Source of the DNA: Nemophila menziesii
Taxonomy: Eukaryota > Streptophyta > Magnoliopsida > Boraginales > Hydrophyllaceae
Direction: 5' to 3'
DNA: 64,000 nucleotides
NCBI GenBank assembly: GCA_029959085.1
Contig: JARWIR010000002.1
Span: 43,086,233-43,150,232 of the forward strand
Both the position numbers and the translations under genes were made by a program. Under the pieces are notes generated by a model. That model did not search any database, was not told the origin of the DNA, and saw only the letters and a program-made list of their open reading frames with translations. Shown in pieces: positions 34,453 to 47,170 of this stretch; position 1 is the stretch's first letter; the number at the start of each line of letters is the position of its first letter.

Positions 34453-35677
34453 GTGAGAGAGAGGAGAGGCTAGAGAGATGAGAAAAAGAATAATGATTAG
34501 GTTTTATAATTGTTTTGATCAAATATATATAGGAAATAAAACACAAAAAAGGGTAAAAGAGTAGACAGTTGTTAAAATTTGATTGTGCTCTTTAGTATGA
34601 AGAGGGACCCCGACCTTGGGTGATAGGGGTGTGTCTTAAAGACCCTCTGGGTAATTTTCTCAAAATCTTATTTGTAGAAAAGGAATTATAAATCTAAGAG
34701 AGTTAAGATATTTTATTATTTGTGAATTATGCAATATAAGACTATATATTGGACAAAAATAGCATAAATTATATAAACAAAAAAATCATATAAACAAAAA
34801 TAAATTAAGGCTTTAAGATTTAACTTTAAAAATTGAAGGACCAAGTGAGTGTTCTGAAAACTAGGAAACCAATGGTGTTTTTAATAAAATTAAACTTTTG
34901 GGTTCAAAATGAAATATTAAAACTCGAGTGGGACATGGTCCCCCGAACTACCCTAATTACACAAGGAAATCAAAAGATATTAGCTTGAAGCAAAGATTCA
35001 CTTTTCACTTTTTTAACACTTAGACCCTTATATTGTAAATGAAACCTTTTAGTCTCTTATTTTTTTGATTTTCTAACAATGTTAAATCTTTTTTTATTTG
35101 CATTTACATTATTTATGTTTATTTCACGTGCCACTGTATTATTCATTTTAATAAATAACTAGTGTTCTGTCATAAGAGGATGACACTTATAATATAATGA
35201 AAAAACAAAAAAAAGGTCAAAGTTATCACAAACATGAAATACATGACTTAAATCTCATATATGCAAAATTAGGACCAAATACAACAGATAATACAAATGT
35301 TAAGTTTGCAGAATATTAATAATTCAATCTACTGTATTTTTTTTATTCCTAAAATGTCGAGAACTATAAAATATTGCTAGAAATATGTCTGAGTTTTATT
35401 TTTTTTAAAATTATTTTTCCATATTAAAGACTAATAACCAAGAATATCCAACTAAATAAAAAATGAAATGATTTTAATCAAGTTCAAACAGAGAGTTTTT
35501 TAAACTAATGTACACTCAATAAAGGTTAGGATAAAATATATTGGAAAATAACAATACAAAATCAATCAAATACTAGTCATTAGAAAAATCCCAAGTAAAG
35601 AAAAAGAGTAAATCCATTATAAAGAAGAAGCAATAAGCTATTGCCAAATTGTTAAAAAAATTGATAAAAATATTTAC

Positions 35678-35945
35678 CTGTAGAAGAATACTCAATTGAA
35701 ATGGAATGGTCAACGATCAGTAAAAGAATAATACACTTGACTTGAAAAGGAGAAGATCGACAGAGAAGCACCCTTGATAAGGGACACAATGGATTAATCA
35801 TTACAAAATAATGATAAATATAAAAAATTGAAGTATAATTTTTTGATATTTTTGTGTGTGTAATTTGTCATGTATAGACGGGAAAGGGTGGAGGCTAAGG
35901 TTAATATTAGGAAACGAGGGACTGCGACTCTATATAGATTATTGA
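35678..35945 (-). promoter_or_regulatory. Promoter and 5' leader exon of module D2
   Basis: TATA-like CTATATAGAG (about 35,940-35,930), leader with CTTCTCTGTCGATCTTCTCC, and donor CTACAG then GTAAATATT at 35,678. The AAACCCTAGCC element is altered (aaccttagcc), as in copy A1, because module A2 begins in the leader. Confidence 0.45.
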
Positions 35946-36413
35946 ATTTTTTTATCTTTTGGTTAATTGAATTAAATTTGAGTTATTCTTTTTTATTATA
36001 ACATATTATATATAGTTAACCTAGTCCAAACAATATAGTTAATTATGGTTTATTTTTTAAAGTGACAATAATAACTTTCTGTAACCGGTCCAGTCCATTT
36101 CTATAATATTACTAGTGAGTAATATCCTTGGTGGGCTCGTTTTGATGAGCTCTATGGACTCTTTACACGCATTATCGCTTTTGGAGATTCAAACGATGAA
36201 TAACAAATTCACTAATTTTGGGTGAAAAAGTTAAACACAACATTAAAAACTTCTTACTCCTTTATATAATTTCTAATTTGAAAAAATTTGAGTTAGACTA
36301 GATCGTTTAGGAGAATAAAATTTACAAATATTAAAAGGCATACATTCATATTCATAAAAACATAACCATGGGAAATCACTTAACAAAAAAAAATCATTAA
36401 ATAATTCATCATG

Positions 36414-36925
36414 AATTAAGAAACATATGAACTTTAATAGTCTTTGGCTTCTTCGGCCGAGGAGGAAGCAATTCTTGCTACTAACACAGATCTCATCAAC
36501 ATTGGCATACTCAGGCAATAAAATTTACAAATATCAAAAGACATACATTCATATTCACTAAAATAGACCATGGAGAATATCTCATCAAAAATAAAATACT
36601 CATGAAATAATCAATCTTGAATTAAGCAATCATTGAACTTCAATGGTCTTGGACTTCTTGGGATGAGGAGGAGGCAATTTCAGCGCCCGCAGAGATCTCA
36701 ATAATATTGGTATTCTCAGACAATAAAATTTACAAAGATTAAAAGACATACATTCATATTCATAAAAACACAACCATGAAAAATCACTCCTCAGAAAGAA
36801 AATACTCATTAAATAATCAATCTTGAAATAGAAAATCATTGAACTTAAATGGTCTTGGGCTTCTTGGGCTGAGGAGGAGGCAATTTTTGAACGGTAACCT
36901 CAAAACACCATTGATACAAGCAGAG
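36414..36925 (-). pseudogene. Array of three class III small-HSP C-terminal exons
   Basis: Three copies about 205-210 bp apart, each ending near AACTTNAATGGTCTTGG on the plus strand (36,428; 36,638; 36,841). Minus-strand readings: LPEYANVDEI ... LPPRPKKPKTIKV (copy at 36,515-36,428); LKLPPPHPKKSKTIEVQ and stop (36,700-36,638); NGVL, a 1 bp loss, then VTVQKLPPPQPKKPKTI*VQ (36,925-36,841), with TAA for Glu. The class III consensus is LPENANVDEISA..DGVLTVTV.KLPPPEPKKPKTI.V, so each copy retains different parts. Intervening sequence (GAATATGAATGTATG..TTTGTAAATTTTATTG) is also repeated, so exon plus intron were amplified together. No alpha-crystallin core is visible upstream. Confidence 0.75.
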
Positions 36926-37897
36926 AGATCTTATCAACATCGTTACAAGCAACATAGATCTCATCACAGCGAAGGCTGTAGCAGGAGAGCGGCTTGGTTG
37001 GGTTGGCTGTTATTATTTCTGAAACTATAAGATTAAACTACTTGGGTAGGCTTAGTTATACAAGATATTTTTGGATGTGTACTTAATTTGAAATTATTTC
37101 TATTTTTTATTTTTTATACATTATGGTGTAATTAGTTTATTGTTCTTATATAGTGTGTTGAATTTTGACATTTTATCTTATTTGAATTAATATATAGTAT
37201 TACTAGTAAAACGTGACTTGATGTTTTTTATCTTTTAATATTAAGATTTTAATTTCTTGATTTCCTTAGTACATTTATTATTATAGTAAACTAATAGTTA
37301 TGTGAAATATGATTTTTAAACTAATAGTAAATTAATAGTTGATTAAATGGTTTAAATACTTTAATTTTAATATTAGATGGTTTTTTAATGGATAATCTCG
37401 TTTTTTTTTGGGAACATGATTTAAAGTATACAGGTCATTAATGATACTAGTTAAATATAATATTTTCTCTCAAAGTTAGATATTGATGATTACTAATGTT
37501 GCTTTATTACATCAATTGCTAAATCACATTTTCAATAAGTGTGAGACGCGATTCATACACTTATGTGTACATGTTTTGGTTTGTGGTAAAACAAAACACG
37601 TCATCCATGAGCACAAATAGCTTTTTGAGATCTCTCAAACCTTTTCGATACAGTAGTATCATGCACAAGTAGCAAATATTTAAGACCACCAGGAGGATGC
37701 TTTTGGTGGCACTCTAATACTCAAGTTAAAATAATTTTTTGTTAAAATACTCGCCAATAAGAGAGCCTATAAGAGTGATGAAATTGTATATTTTGTAACA
37801 TTTACAATAATGTAGTACAAACAGGTTAGTGTACCTATCAGTGGTAATAGGGACATGATCGTTGCAACGCGTATATTCCTAAATATTCATAGCTTCA

Positions 37898-37899
<2 letters not shown>

Positions 37900-37932
<33 letters not shown>
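37900..37932. repeat. (TA)n microsatellite (A2)
   Basis: About 15 TA units between CATTCA and ACCATATTAG. The equivalent in copy A1 (1,368-1,378) has only a few units. Confidence 0.9.
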
Positions 37933-37934
<2 letters not shown>

Positions 37935-37959
37935 CCATATTAGTCTTATAAAGAAGGAT

Positions 37960-38740
37960 GTGAGCCTATGTTTCTCACATTATACTACCTTCATCGTGTA
38001 GTTTTACAATACTCGACAAGTACGCTTGAAGAACTTTAGTATCATATATCTTGACCATTATGATGACTAATGACCCATTATCTGGTGCCTTTTAGTTGTG
38101 ATGTACTTTTGGAAAATTTTCTTAACATATATGGATTAATCTTCATAATTAACGATTTCACATATTTCAAAGGAATGTTTCATACAAAAGTATTGGGTAT
38201 ATCAACATGATCAACCATATAGGTCGTGAGGGTGTTTAGACCATTTTATACCTCCATATGAATAAATATTGCATGTGAGTTGTCCTATCTCGCCCAAAAT
38301 GACAGGTTAGCCTATTCTGAGAATAATGTTAGTATTCAGATTTATATGCTAGAACAACATAATAAACAATCTAATAATACTCATAATGATGGGACTTTTA
38401 CTTTTACTTCCCCTCCTATAATTAATATTGGACCTAAGGCATATTTCTCTTCACTAATTTGCACATTTCTCTTCACATTATGAAAACGTAATGAACTGTA
38501 TGAAAATATGGAAATAATGCTTCAAACATTTGACAAAGTACGCGTTAACTTACCTATCAATTTGGTTATCAAGATTCCTGGTTTATGCTAAGTATATAAT
38601 AGAACTAATCACTCATAAGAAGAGATATTAAGGCCATAACAAAATATTGAAAATTTGAGTTTTGCTCCCCCTAAAAATAAAAGATTCTGAAGCATTAGTT
38701 ATCCCTTCCACTCACAAACAAAAAACCTTGACTCTGACCT
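37960..38740 (+). mobile_element. Ty3/gypsy gag-protease relic (A2)
   Basis: Reads ELYENMEIMLQTF, then KVRVNLPINLVIKIP, YAKY-like residues and FAPPKNKRF.SI.YPFHS in consecutive frames, as in A1. A 67-codon frame (38,280-38,483) starting MSYLAQNDRLAYSEN precedes it and is kept in A1, but I cannot assign it. Confidence 0.6.
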
Positions 38741-39254
38741 TCTTTCAAAGTTAAGTGCCCTGTAGCAACAAGTTTGAGGACCAAACCAATAATAGATGTA
38801 TAGCTCAAGACCATTGTGGAATTTTATCTATTAATAATTTCAAAGGAAAATTCTTCCATCCAATATGAGATGGTTTAATACCAATCATATTATGACACAT
38901 ACCCTATGTTTGTAACTTGTAAAAGTATCTACCTAATTAATCTAAGGATATGTGTTTTGTTATAATTAACTGATGTTATATAAATATTAGATCATCCAAT
39001 AAAGGAGGGAAGTCTTACCCAATTGCAAAATACATCTTTCCATGTGAACTTAACGGCAAAAAATGGATGAAATTTTCAAAAGATTAAGAACTATTTGGGT
39101 AGATTTTGAATTTTGAGAACCAAATGGTTATAGGTATATACATGGACTATATAGGGAATTTTCCCTTACTAGGATTTTTTAAAGTAAGAACCCTAATTAA
39201 ACAAAAATCCTAAAACACCCCTGATCACGGAGTCATGAGATAACATACTTAGAC

Positions 39255-39465
39255 AATAAAATCAATCATCCATACATTTATGTATTGTTAACCGATAAAA
39301 GACATGAACATCATCAAATGAGGGGATACAATACGACTAATATAATTTTGTGATATAAAATAATAAGTATTCTTCAACAAAAAAACAAATATACCTTACA
39401 ATCAATGATTGGAGGTAGGCCTTGCTTTCAACTATAAGATGGTTCTTCCTGATTTCATAAACAAC
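39255..39465 (-). pseudogene. NudC CS-domain exon relics (A2)
   Basis: The minus strand reads VVYEIRKNHLIVESK, then LPPIIDCK ending at AAG then GTATAT (39,395), a consensus donor. One base is missing between the two pieces compared with A1. The decayed LYKPVKPDD exon is at 39,294-39,255. Confidence 0.65.
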
Positions 39466-40860
39466 AATAATTAAATTTTGCAACAAATGATTTACCCCAA
39501 AGAATTCACAAATAATATTAATATAATTCTAGACGGTTTAGTCTTTGGTTTGCATTCCATATTTGATTTTCATTCATACTAGACACATTTGATAAAAAAA
39601 AGTACATAACTCATTTGTATATAACCTCTTCTACTTCAAATCTGTAGCATCCATAGCACCACTACGAACCTTTAAAAATACACACTCTAAATATGAACCT
39701 GCCCTCCCTACCAAAAACTAAACCCACCACCACCCATAACTGTCAGATCTATTTTTCTAAAGAGGAGCAGAAGGTCAAAGAAACTTCATAATGGCTCGTG
39801 GCGTTAATTGCAATGGTGGTGGTATTAATAGTTAATGGGATTACTGGATATTTAGATCTGGTGGTGCTATTGGATGCTTGACACTCATGAATGGCAAAGT
39901 TTGGTGGTGTTTATTCTTGCTCGGATTTGCTCTTGTTGGTGGTGGCGTTAATGGTGCGTGATAAGATGTTTGTGGTGAAGGACTACTCTCATATTTTGTT
40001 TCTTTTTCCATTAGCTTTTGAGTGAGTTTCAGGTGGACTGGTTACTAGAAATGTAGATGGACAACACGGTATTCTCCAGAGAAGTTTATGTTCCTTTAAC
40101 TTAGGATCTATAATAACTTAGGATCTCTTTACCTTAGTATCCAACTCTTTTGTCTTGTAATGTAACATGAGTATACAGGGATCGATTGGGTATTTAGGTA
40201 ATTTATTCGAAGCGACTGTTAGGTTTACTTTATGTCTTTGATGGTTTTTAACTCCGGATTGGAATTCCATGTAACTAGTCTTTGTTTGGGTATGTTTTAG
40301 TTTTTTATCACTTTGTCTCTAGTTTCGTATTCTGGTGGTACCTTTATTTCTCGTCAATTTTGTTGTTCGACTTTCAGATCAAGTGTTCCTATGGGATTAT
40401 TGTTCTTACTTGGTTCGTCTTGTGGGTCATCTTTGTTCAAGTTTATAGGTTTTCCTGAATCTTATGATCTTGGCTACTTTGTCAATTCATTTGTTTCTTA
40501 GGTTTATTTCTATAAGTGTTTGTTGGTCACTTTTTGGACGCTTGGCTTAGGTGTTGTTAGGTCAAGAAAAATATAGATTTATGAGGTTTTAAAGATCTCC
40601 AATTATTTTGGTTTTGTACAGTGACTCTTTTAATACATGTTGCGTACTTGGTGTGGCCTTAAATTTAGAGACTTAATGTTTTCATGATGCGGATATGAAT
40701 ATAATGTGTGTTTGTCATTCACCTACTATTCCTAGATACCTATATTTCAATAAGTTTGTGGATGATTGGTCTTGTTGAGAGATAGTTGATGGCGCGATTT
40801 GATATTAAGTCACCTTGTTTCACCCATTCCATCATTAAGTTGGTGCATGTAAAAACTAGT
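39466..40860. other. Unassigned conserved block (A2)
   Basis: Counterpart of 2,913-4,320. The plus frame at 40,313-40,501 (starts MSLVSYSGGTFISRQFCCST) is still open over its 62 codons. No family is recognised. Confidence 0.5.
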
Positions 40861-41062
40861 TTATTTATATAAGTAGAGATAATTTATAAAAACTTATAAA
40901 AATTACGGAAATAATTTGCTTTAGCTGAATGTGGATTGATGATAAAGCGAGTGAATAATAACAAAACGTGATCAGGTTTAATGCTTATAAAAATAATATC
41001 TATGATATTTTTGTTACTTCTTATAATATCTTTATTTAAAGAATAATTGAAAATTTTATAAA

Positions 41063-43869
41063 TGTTGTAAAACAAGAAGAAAAAGTATATTCTTCTTATG
41101 CAACCAAAAGTGTGTTAGGAACAATGATCAACTAGCCTTTATATAGGGAATACAAGACCATTGGACTAGCCTACTAACTACACCATTGTATAGTATTAAA
41201 TATGAGAGTTATAAAGAATAAACTAGAGAAGTTATAGGGCCTCTACACTACTCTAGAATAATATACACTAATATAATATTTTATAACACTCCTCCTTGGG
41301 TATTATTTCAAATACGCATATGATGTTGCCTTGTTAAAAACCTAGCTAGTAAAACCCAATGGGAAAAAACTAGGCAAGGGAAAAAGAGTGCAACGTGAAT
41401 GCATCTCTCTCTAAATATGTGGACAAATTATCTTGATCATTAGTATTATCGACTTGTCTCATGAAGAAGTATCTTTGCATAACATTATAAAGTAGAACCA
41501 ATAAATTTTATTGACACGATGCTCATCTTTTACTTTGCATCTTGGGGTTGCCTTGTGAACCTTAATTTGACCAAGTCGAGTTGAATATACACCAAATTTT
41601 TATTAATATTTCTCGTAAAAATCTTACTACGAAAACCCTGTGGAATAAAAACCTAGTGAAGAAAAAAGAGTACATAATTCTTCTCTATACGCTTTTAATT
41701 TTCCTCATTAAAAACCTTATTAGGAAAACCATGTGGGGAAAAACCATGACGAAGGGAAAAAGAGTGCAACATGTATTCGTCTCCCCTTCATGTAAATGTA
41801 TATGTGACGACCATCATTTTGAGTATTATCTCTATATTTAGTATCTTAAATATTTTATAAGAGTAACTATAATTCCAATTAACATATCAATCATTGTAGA
41901 TTGAAAATAAATTCTTATATTTGATCGTGATATCATCTTTGTGCATAATGGTGGAACATTTATATTTTATGTAGCACAATTAACAGCATATAGATGGATT
42001 CTTTAGGTCTTTGACCAATAAAGGTATTCATGATTTTTAGTTGGATTTTTTTAATATGACCGTATATATGTATAAAAGTGTATGTCGATAAGTCATAATA
42101 GGCAAATTCACAACCAATATTCTAGCCATATTCATTTTTAGGAAAATATATATTCTACTACATCATATATTTCTTCCCTTGAATTTGATTATTGAATTTA
42201 AATAATACAAACAAAAAGGAGATAGCCTAGTAATATTTATTTTAAGATTTAAAATATATTGAATATATCAAAATGACATTCACCATATAATAACTATGTC
42301 AAATAATTTTGAAAAATAATATTTTATAATTATAACATGATGACTGGTTGGTCTAAGGCATCATATTCAAGACATCTTATTTGCATGAGGGTGGTTGTTC
42401 AAACCCCACTTCTAACATTTAATTATATTGTTAGTAAAATGTCAATCTTGATCCTATAAGAATTTATTTGAGAATTTAGCTTAATCTTTTTTTATTTAAT
42501 AACCATGATAAATGAATATCTAACATTTCATAGATATTTTCGCAATTTCACATCACTATTTTTTTCATGATAACGTGTTCTTTTTAGGAACACGTAATTA
42601 TTTCTCCAACCCCTATGATTTTCAAAGTCAATGACTAGTATAATGTATAATTTTTCATTATATCAAATGAATTTCAGATTCATGATTACTATATAAATCA
42701 TGGAATTAGAGTTTAAGCCTCGTTGGAGATAATATTGAAGAACTGTCATTTTTTTCTACGTAATCGTTCTTAAATGCGTTACTTTTTTTCTCAAATGATT
42801 ATTTTTCACTATCATTTGTGACATTCATATGGCTTGCAAGGTCATGTCAAACAAACATTTTAACATTCAATATTTCATAGATACGATAATTACGTATATT
42901 TTTTTTCATGTCGTCAAGATGTATTTGAGAATTTAAGAGAATTCATCTCAATATTTATTGTATGATTAAATAAATTATTTTTTTCCATAAATTATTAAGA
43001 CTTTAAGTCTATAATTAACGAGATTATAATAAATGAATTTCATAATCTTTCACATATGCTTTCGCAATTTCAATCCACAATTTTTTTAATTGTGGTGTAT
43101 TAGGATTACATGTCCAATTTTTCATATAAGCCTTATTTTCTTACTTGATTTCAAATTCAAGATATATGAAAATAATATTGCTCAATATATGAACGAAAAT
43201 TATTATGTTAGACACGTTTTCATGAATCATACTTTTTTAACAAGTAGGCTTGATAATTTCTTTTTATTATAAACAACTTGAAATTTATAAATTTGTATAA
43301 ACAGGACGGGTTTCATATTCCTTTAAAGCAAACCTTTAGTTTCTTATTTTCGTCATTGTTTTAAACAGTTATAATTTCTTTTTTTCAAGCAAACTTATAC
43401 AATTTGAAGTTGAATCTTCAGTTTCAAAATTATATATTTGAAGAGGTGTATGAATTTTGATGAATATTTACTCTCTTTTGGAATAGATTTTTATAAAAAA
43501 CAATAAAGTAATCAATTATATTATAATGTAATATAAAACAATATAAGATTCATAAAAAAATAGATCGTACCTCAAGAATTACTTACCTCTACATAACAAT
43601 AAAATTAAAATTACAAAGAAAAGTATAAAAATAATGGAAGAGTTTTATTCGTCTTATGCAACCAAAAGTGTGTTAGGAACAGTGATCAACTAGCCTTTAT
43701 ATAGGGAATACAAGACGTTTGCACTAGCCTACTAACTGCACCATTATATAGGATTATATATGAGAGTTAGAAAGAATAAACTAGAGAAGTTACAAAGCCT
43801 CTCCACCACTCTAGAATAATACACACCAATATAAAATTCAATAAAAATAATTTATTTTTACATATAACA
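41063..43869 (-). mobile_element. Short copia-like element with two LTRs (A2)
   Basis: Same element as 4,529-7,065. LTR-like repeats are at 41,063-41,288 and about 43,597-43,869, with polypurine tract AATACCCAAGGAGG next to 41,288 on the minus strand. The interior is about 300 bp longer than in A1 and still has no pol frame. The 86-codon plus frame at 41,581 is a shadow across the repeated AAACCCTGTGG words. Confidence 0.6.
42334..42417 (+). pseudogene. tRNA-Leu(CAA)-like relic (A2)
   Basis: Copy of 5,802-5,885, differing at a few positions (TGGTTGGTCTAAGGC, GACATCTTATTTGC). A-box and B-box words and the CAA anticodon region persist. Confidence 0.55.
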
Positions 43870-44214
43870 CCTTATTCTAAATTAGAATAAAAGATGAAAT
43901 TATCCCAATTAATAAAATGATAAAATTTTAAGATGTCTATTAGAATAATTACTAAATACACCTATTTAACTCTATTCTTTCGATAAAATCAAACAATATA
44001 TTTTTTCTTATTAAATTCTTCTTCCATCCAATAAATAATGTTTACTTAACTTTTCACACATATTAAGAAATACAATTATTACATTCATCATTACTAAAAT
44101 ACTTTATTTTAAATAAACTTTGAAAATATAGATTCTAAAAGAATAATGGACACTAATTTTAGTAAGTGGACATTAGTTGTAAATATCCTTGTTCTTATTC
44201 TTGTATTGTTGCAT

Positions 44215-44930
44215 CTTATGGCAGCTCATAGTCCATTGCATCCTTTGTGTTTGGTCAAACTACAAAAAAAATTTGTATTTCATTAAAATAAAAAAATTAA
44301 AAGGAAAAAAATTTACACGATAAAATGAAGTGACTTTTTTCTTGCATTTGAAAGAAAATGGATAAATAACATATTTGGTCATTTATCTTGTTGACGATTT
44401 AGTTATTAATTTTTATTTTGTAACAAAATTAGTCCTTGTTGTATTTCCCTTATGTGATAAAAGACTAAAATATCCTCAAAAGTGTAACATAATGAAAAGG
44501 GACTAATGTTATCACAAAATCGAAAGATAAGGGACTTAATTTCAAGATGAAAGGACCAAATAGTCAAAACATGCAAAGACAAGGGGCCAAAGAGTTATGA
44601 CCATCATCTTTTCAACCGTGGATGGAGTTCCACCAATCCATTTAGACGAGCTGAGTCACCTCGTGAGAATATTATAAAGCTCGAGTTCGGAAGCTCATTT
44701 AAAAGTGTTTTGAGCTCGACCTCGAGTTCAAAAAATTTATTTCGAGCTGAAAAACTTTTTTTATCTCGGGATTGGCTTAATTATAAGATAGATATTTTAA
44801 TTAGTTTTAAAATTTTGAATTGTCAAATACTAGGAAAAAATATTCAATAGATATTTATAAATTGATTTTATTTTCACTAAATTTTTCGGCTCGTTTTTGG
44901 ACTCGAACTGCTCGCCAGCCACTTGGTTTA
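44215..44930. repeat. NudC exon-e flank, fold-back relic and GAGCTC repeat (A2)
   Basis: Counterparts of 7,400-8,130, in the same order with scattered substitutions. There is no frame. The 87-codon plus frame at 44,820 lies just beyond and is open by chance in AT-rich sequence. Confidence 0.4.
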
Positions 44931-45183
44931 TTTACTAATATTTTAATCTTGGTTATGTTTTTACCACGGTTAATCCTTTCTATTATGTATTTTATGTTCT
45001 TATATGTTTTAAAACATGTATATAAGGTCAGACTAGGGTTTTTGAAGATTAAATCTATTTTTCAGATATGCATTTTTTTCTAAACCGTAAATTTTTCAAC
45101 TCCAATGGTTATATTAATTGGTTGCATGTGTAGATCTATTAGATCGGGATTCTTTTCTATGTGATTTAGTGATTGTAATAAAA

Positions 45184-45344
45184 CATTAAGAAAATAATGT
45201 AATTATATTGAAAAATATAGAGAAAGAAAAGTGAGTTCTTACCGAAGACATAAACATCTTCAATACTACTTCTTTTAAACTGCACATAAATTTGTTTACA
45301 TATTTAAATAAAAATAATTTAAAAAAGATAATTTATCGTAATGC
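45184..45344 (-). pseudogene. NudC exon-e fragment at module junction (unit 3)
   Basis: Aligns with 12,430-12,650: ATATTGAAAAATATAGAGAAAGAAAAGTGAG, then CCGAAGACATAAACATCTTCAA, the 3' end of the RQK exon (the KKFMSS end). The exon centre (MG.HTSDKMQ) is deleted. It is interrupted on the right by the copia relic. The matching sequence resumes at 48,585. Confidence 0.6.
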
Positions 45345-46100
45345 GCAAGTTCATAAAAGAAATAAAGAAGTCGCACGTAAGTGATTCTCTCACTTTTCCC
45401 ACATCGGTAGTAATAAGAGGGATAAAGCCATTTATTATCTTTGTGGTCTCATTACCTACCAAAGAACTAACACCCATGCACATAAAAAGATAATGGGTAA
45501 GCCCACACGCGAGAACCATCACTAGGCTCGCGCCCGGGTCCGGTTCATGTGTCATGTGGAATTTAAAAATAAAAATAAATTAGTTTTTACACCAACTTTT
45601 TTTTATAAACACTGAGTCCGCGTTTAGCCTTTTCCTCCACGTTTTAACCCATCTTTTGTAATATGAACGTTGCTATTAATCTGGCATGAATACCAGCTTT
45701 GACTGAGATGTAACAGCTAGTTACTGGCTAGTTTACTTCCGTCAATAAATAGGACTACACTCCAGTTAATTTTACACAACAACACTACAGCTTTACGAAA
45801 TTATTACAGCAACAAATATTCTTCTTCTTCCTTCTTACTTTTCTCTTGAGCGAAACATATACAGATATCAAACCTTCTCTTGTGAGTGCACACAAGAGTA
45901 GGTAGTAGCGTTCAAACCTTGCGGAACGTTCAGAAAAATAGTGTATCATCTTGGCTATCTTGGAATTTGTTCTTAAGGCAGTGGCTCCTCCATGGCGCTA
46001 CAGTTCGTTTATTATATTTAACAAACTGGTTCGTATTTATTTCGTTTTAATTCATCTTAAACAAAGTGGTTCGTATTTCTTCCATTTTAATTCTTTGTTT
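45345..46100 (+). mobile_element. LTR-like 5' part of copia relic
   Basis: Shares CCCACATCGGT, AACACCCATGCACAT and CCCACACGCG, in the same order, with the solo LTR at 61,612, followed by a GC-rich patch, a TATA-like CAATAAATAGGA and a TTCTTCTTCTTCC leader. So it is a diverged relative of that LTR. The exact 5' end and a primer-binding site could not be fixed, so the start is approximate. Confidence 0.5.
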
Positions 46101-46211
46101 TTCTTTTCGTAAAATTAGTTAAAGCTTATTTTCGACTAAAGTTTAAATACTATTACAGTACTGTTTTTATTTAACTAACAGCTTAAGAACAAATTTATTA
46201 TCTAAACTGTA

Positions 46212-47108
46212 ATGACCTCGTCTACGGCTTTAACTACAACTTTGAAAACTTTACATGATATGCCGAAACTAAATCCTTTAGATGGTTCTAATTTTAAACG
46301 TTGGTCCCAAAAACTTCTTATATTCTTTGAAATATTAGAGGTCGATTTTGTACTACTTAAATACCCTCCTGTTTCAAATGATAATACGGATGCTACTATA
46401 TCCGCTAAGGTTTTAAAATATGATAAGGAAAATAAACTAACTTGGGGTCATCTTTTAAACCACATGTCAAACCCCCTGTTTTATTTATTTGTAAACGAAA
46501 ATTGTTCAAGAACTATTTGGGACCGTTTACACACTAAATACGAAAGTGACGACTCCGGTAAGAAAAACTATGTGGTCGGAAACTGGCTCAAATTCTCAAA
46601 CACCAATCAAAAACCAAACATAGAACAAGTTCATATTTACGAAAATATTTGTGCTAAAATTGTATCCGAAGGAATGAAAATTTGTGAGATCTTACAAGCT
46701 AATGAATTACTTGAGTAATTCCCACCATCCCGGAGTGACTACCGAAATCACCTCAAACGTAAAAAAAAAGACATGACGATCCAAGAGTTTATCAGCCAAA
46801 TGAGAACCGAAGAGGCAAATCGCCTCAAAGATAAGTCTGAATCTCTACCTCATTATTCTTTGAAAGCAAACTTGGTCGAGACTTCCGGGTATGGTAACAA
46901 AGGCGGTTTCATGGGAAAGGAAAATTCCATGGTTAGAATAAAGACAACAAATCGAAGGGTAAATTTAACAAATCCGGAGGTAATTTTAAACCAACTAGTC
47001 ATATTCAGAAAACCAAGGAAACCTGCTACTGTTGTGGAAAAGAATGACACAAGGCATACCCATGCAAAGACAGGTTCAACCCAAATAACCCACCTCGCGC
47101 CAACTTGA
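46212..47108 (+). pseudogene. Ty1/copia gag with zinc knuckle (disabled)
   Basis: From ATG 46,212, 168 codons give a copia gag core: KLNPLDGSNFKRWSQKLLIF, LTWGHLLNHMSNPLFYLF, IWDRLHTKYES. A single TAA (46,716-46,718) interrupts LLE.FPPSRSDYRNHLKRKK, and the same frame goes on as MTIQEFISQMRTEEANRLKD from 46,773. A CX2CX4HX4C zinc knuckle lies in a different frame at 47,024-47,065 (CYCCGKE*HKAYPC), with TGA where Trp/Gly is usual. So there is at least one frameshift and two stops. Confidence 0.85.
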
Positions 47109-47170
47109 CTGAAACAGAAGAGGTAATTTCCACGGTATTGATCGAAACTAATTTAGTAGAAAACAAGGCT

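Larger units (their letters stand above)
31800..35870. repeat. Module D, copy 2
   Basis: Colinear with 20,600-24,690. It includes the NudC 3' remnant (32,340-33,090), the MITE (32,651-32,888), the GAGTAT/ACTTTACT word cluster (33,470-33,660), the MSFD frame, the small exon pair (34,060-33,900), the fold-back relic (34,990-35,290) and the leader exon. Confidence 0.85.
35866..45183. repeat. Segmental duplication module A, copy 2
   Basis: The longest A copy and near-identical to 1-8,388. It keeps three small-HSP exon repeats, of which copy 1 has lost most, and about 300 bp at 42,475-42,800 absent from copy 1. Similarity ends at gtgattgtaataa (45,183), where a module B fragment follows directly. 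In copy 1 the unique stretch follows instead. Confidence 0.9.
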
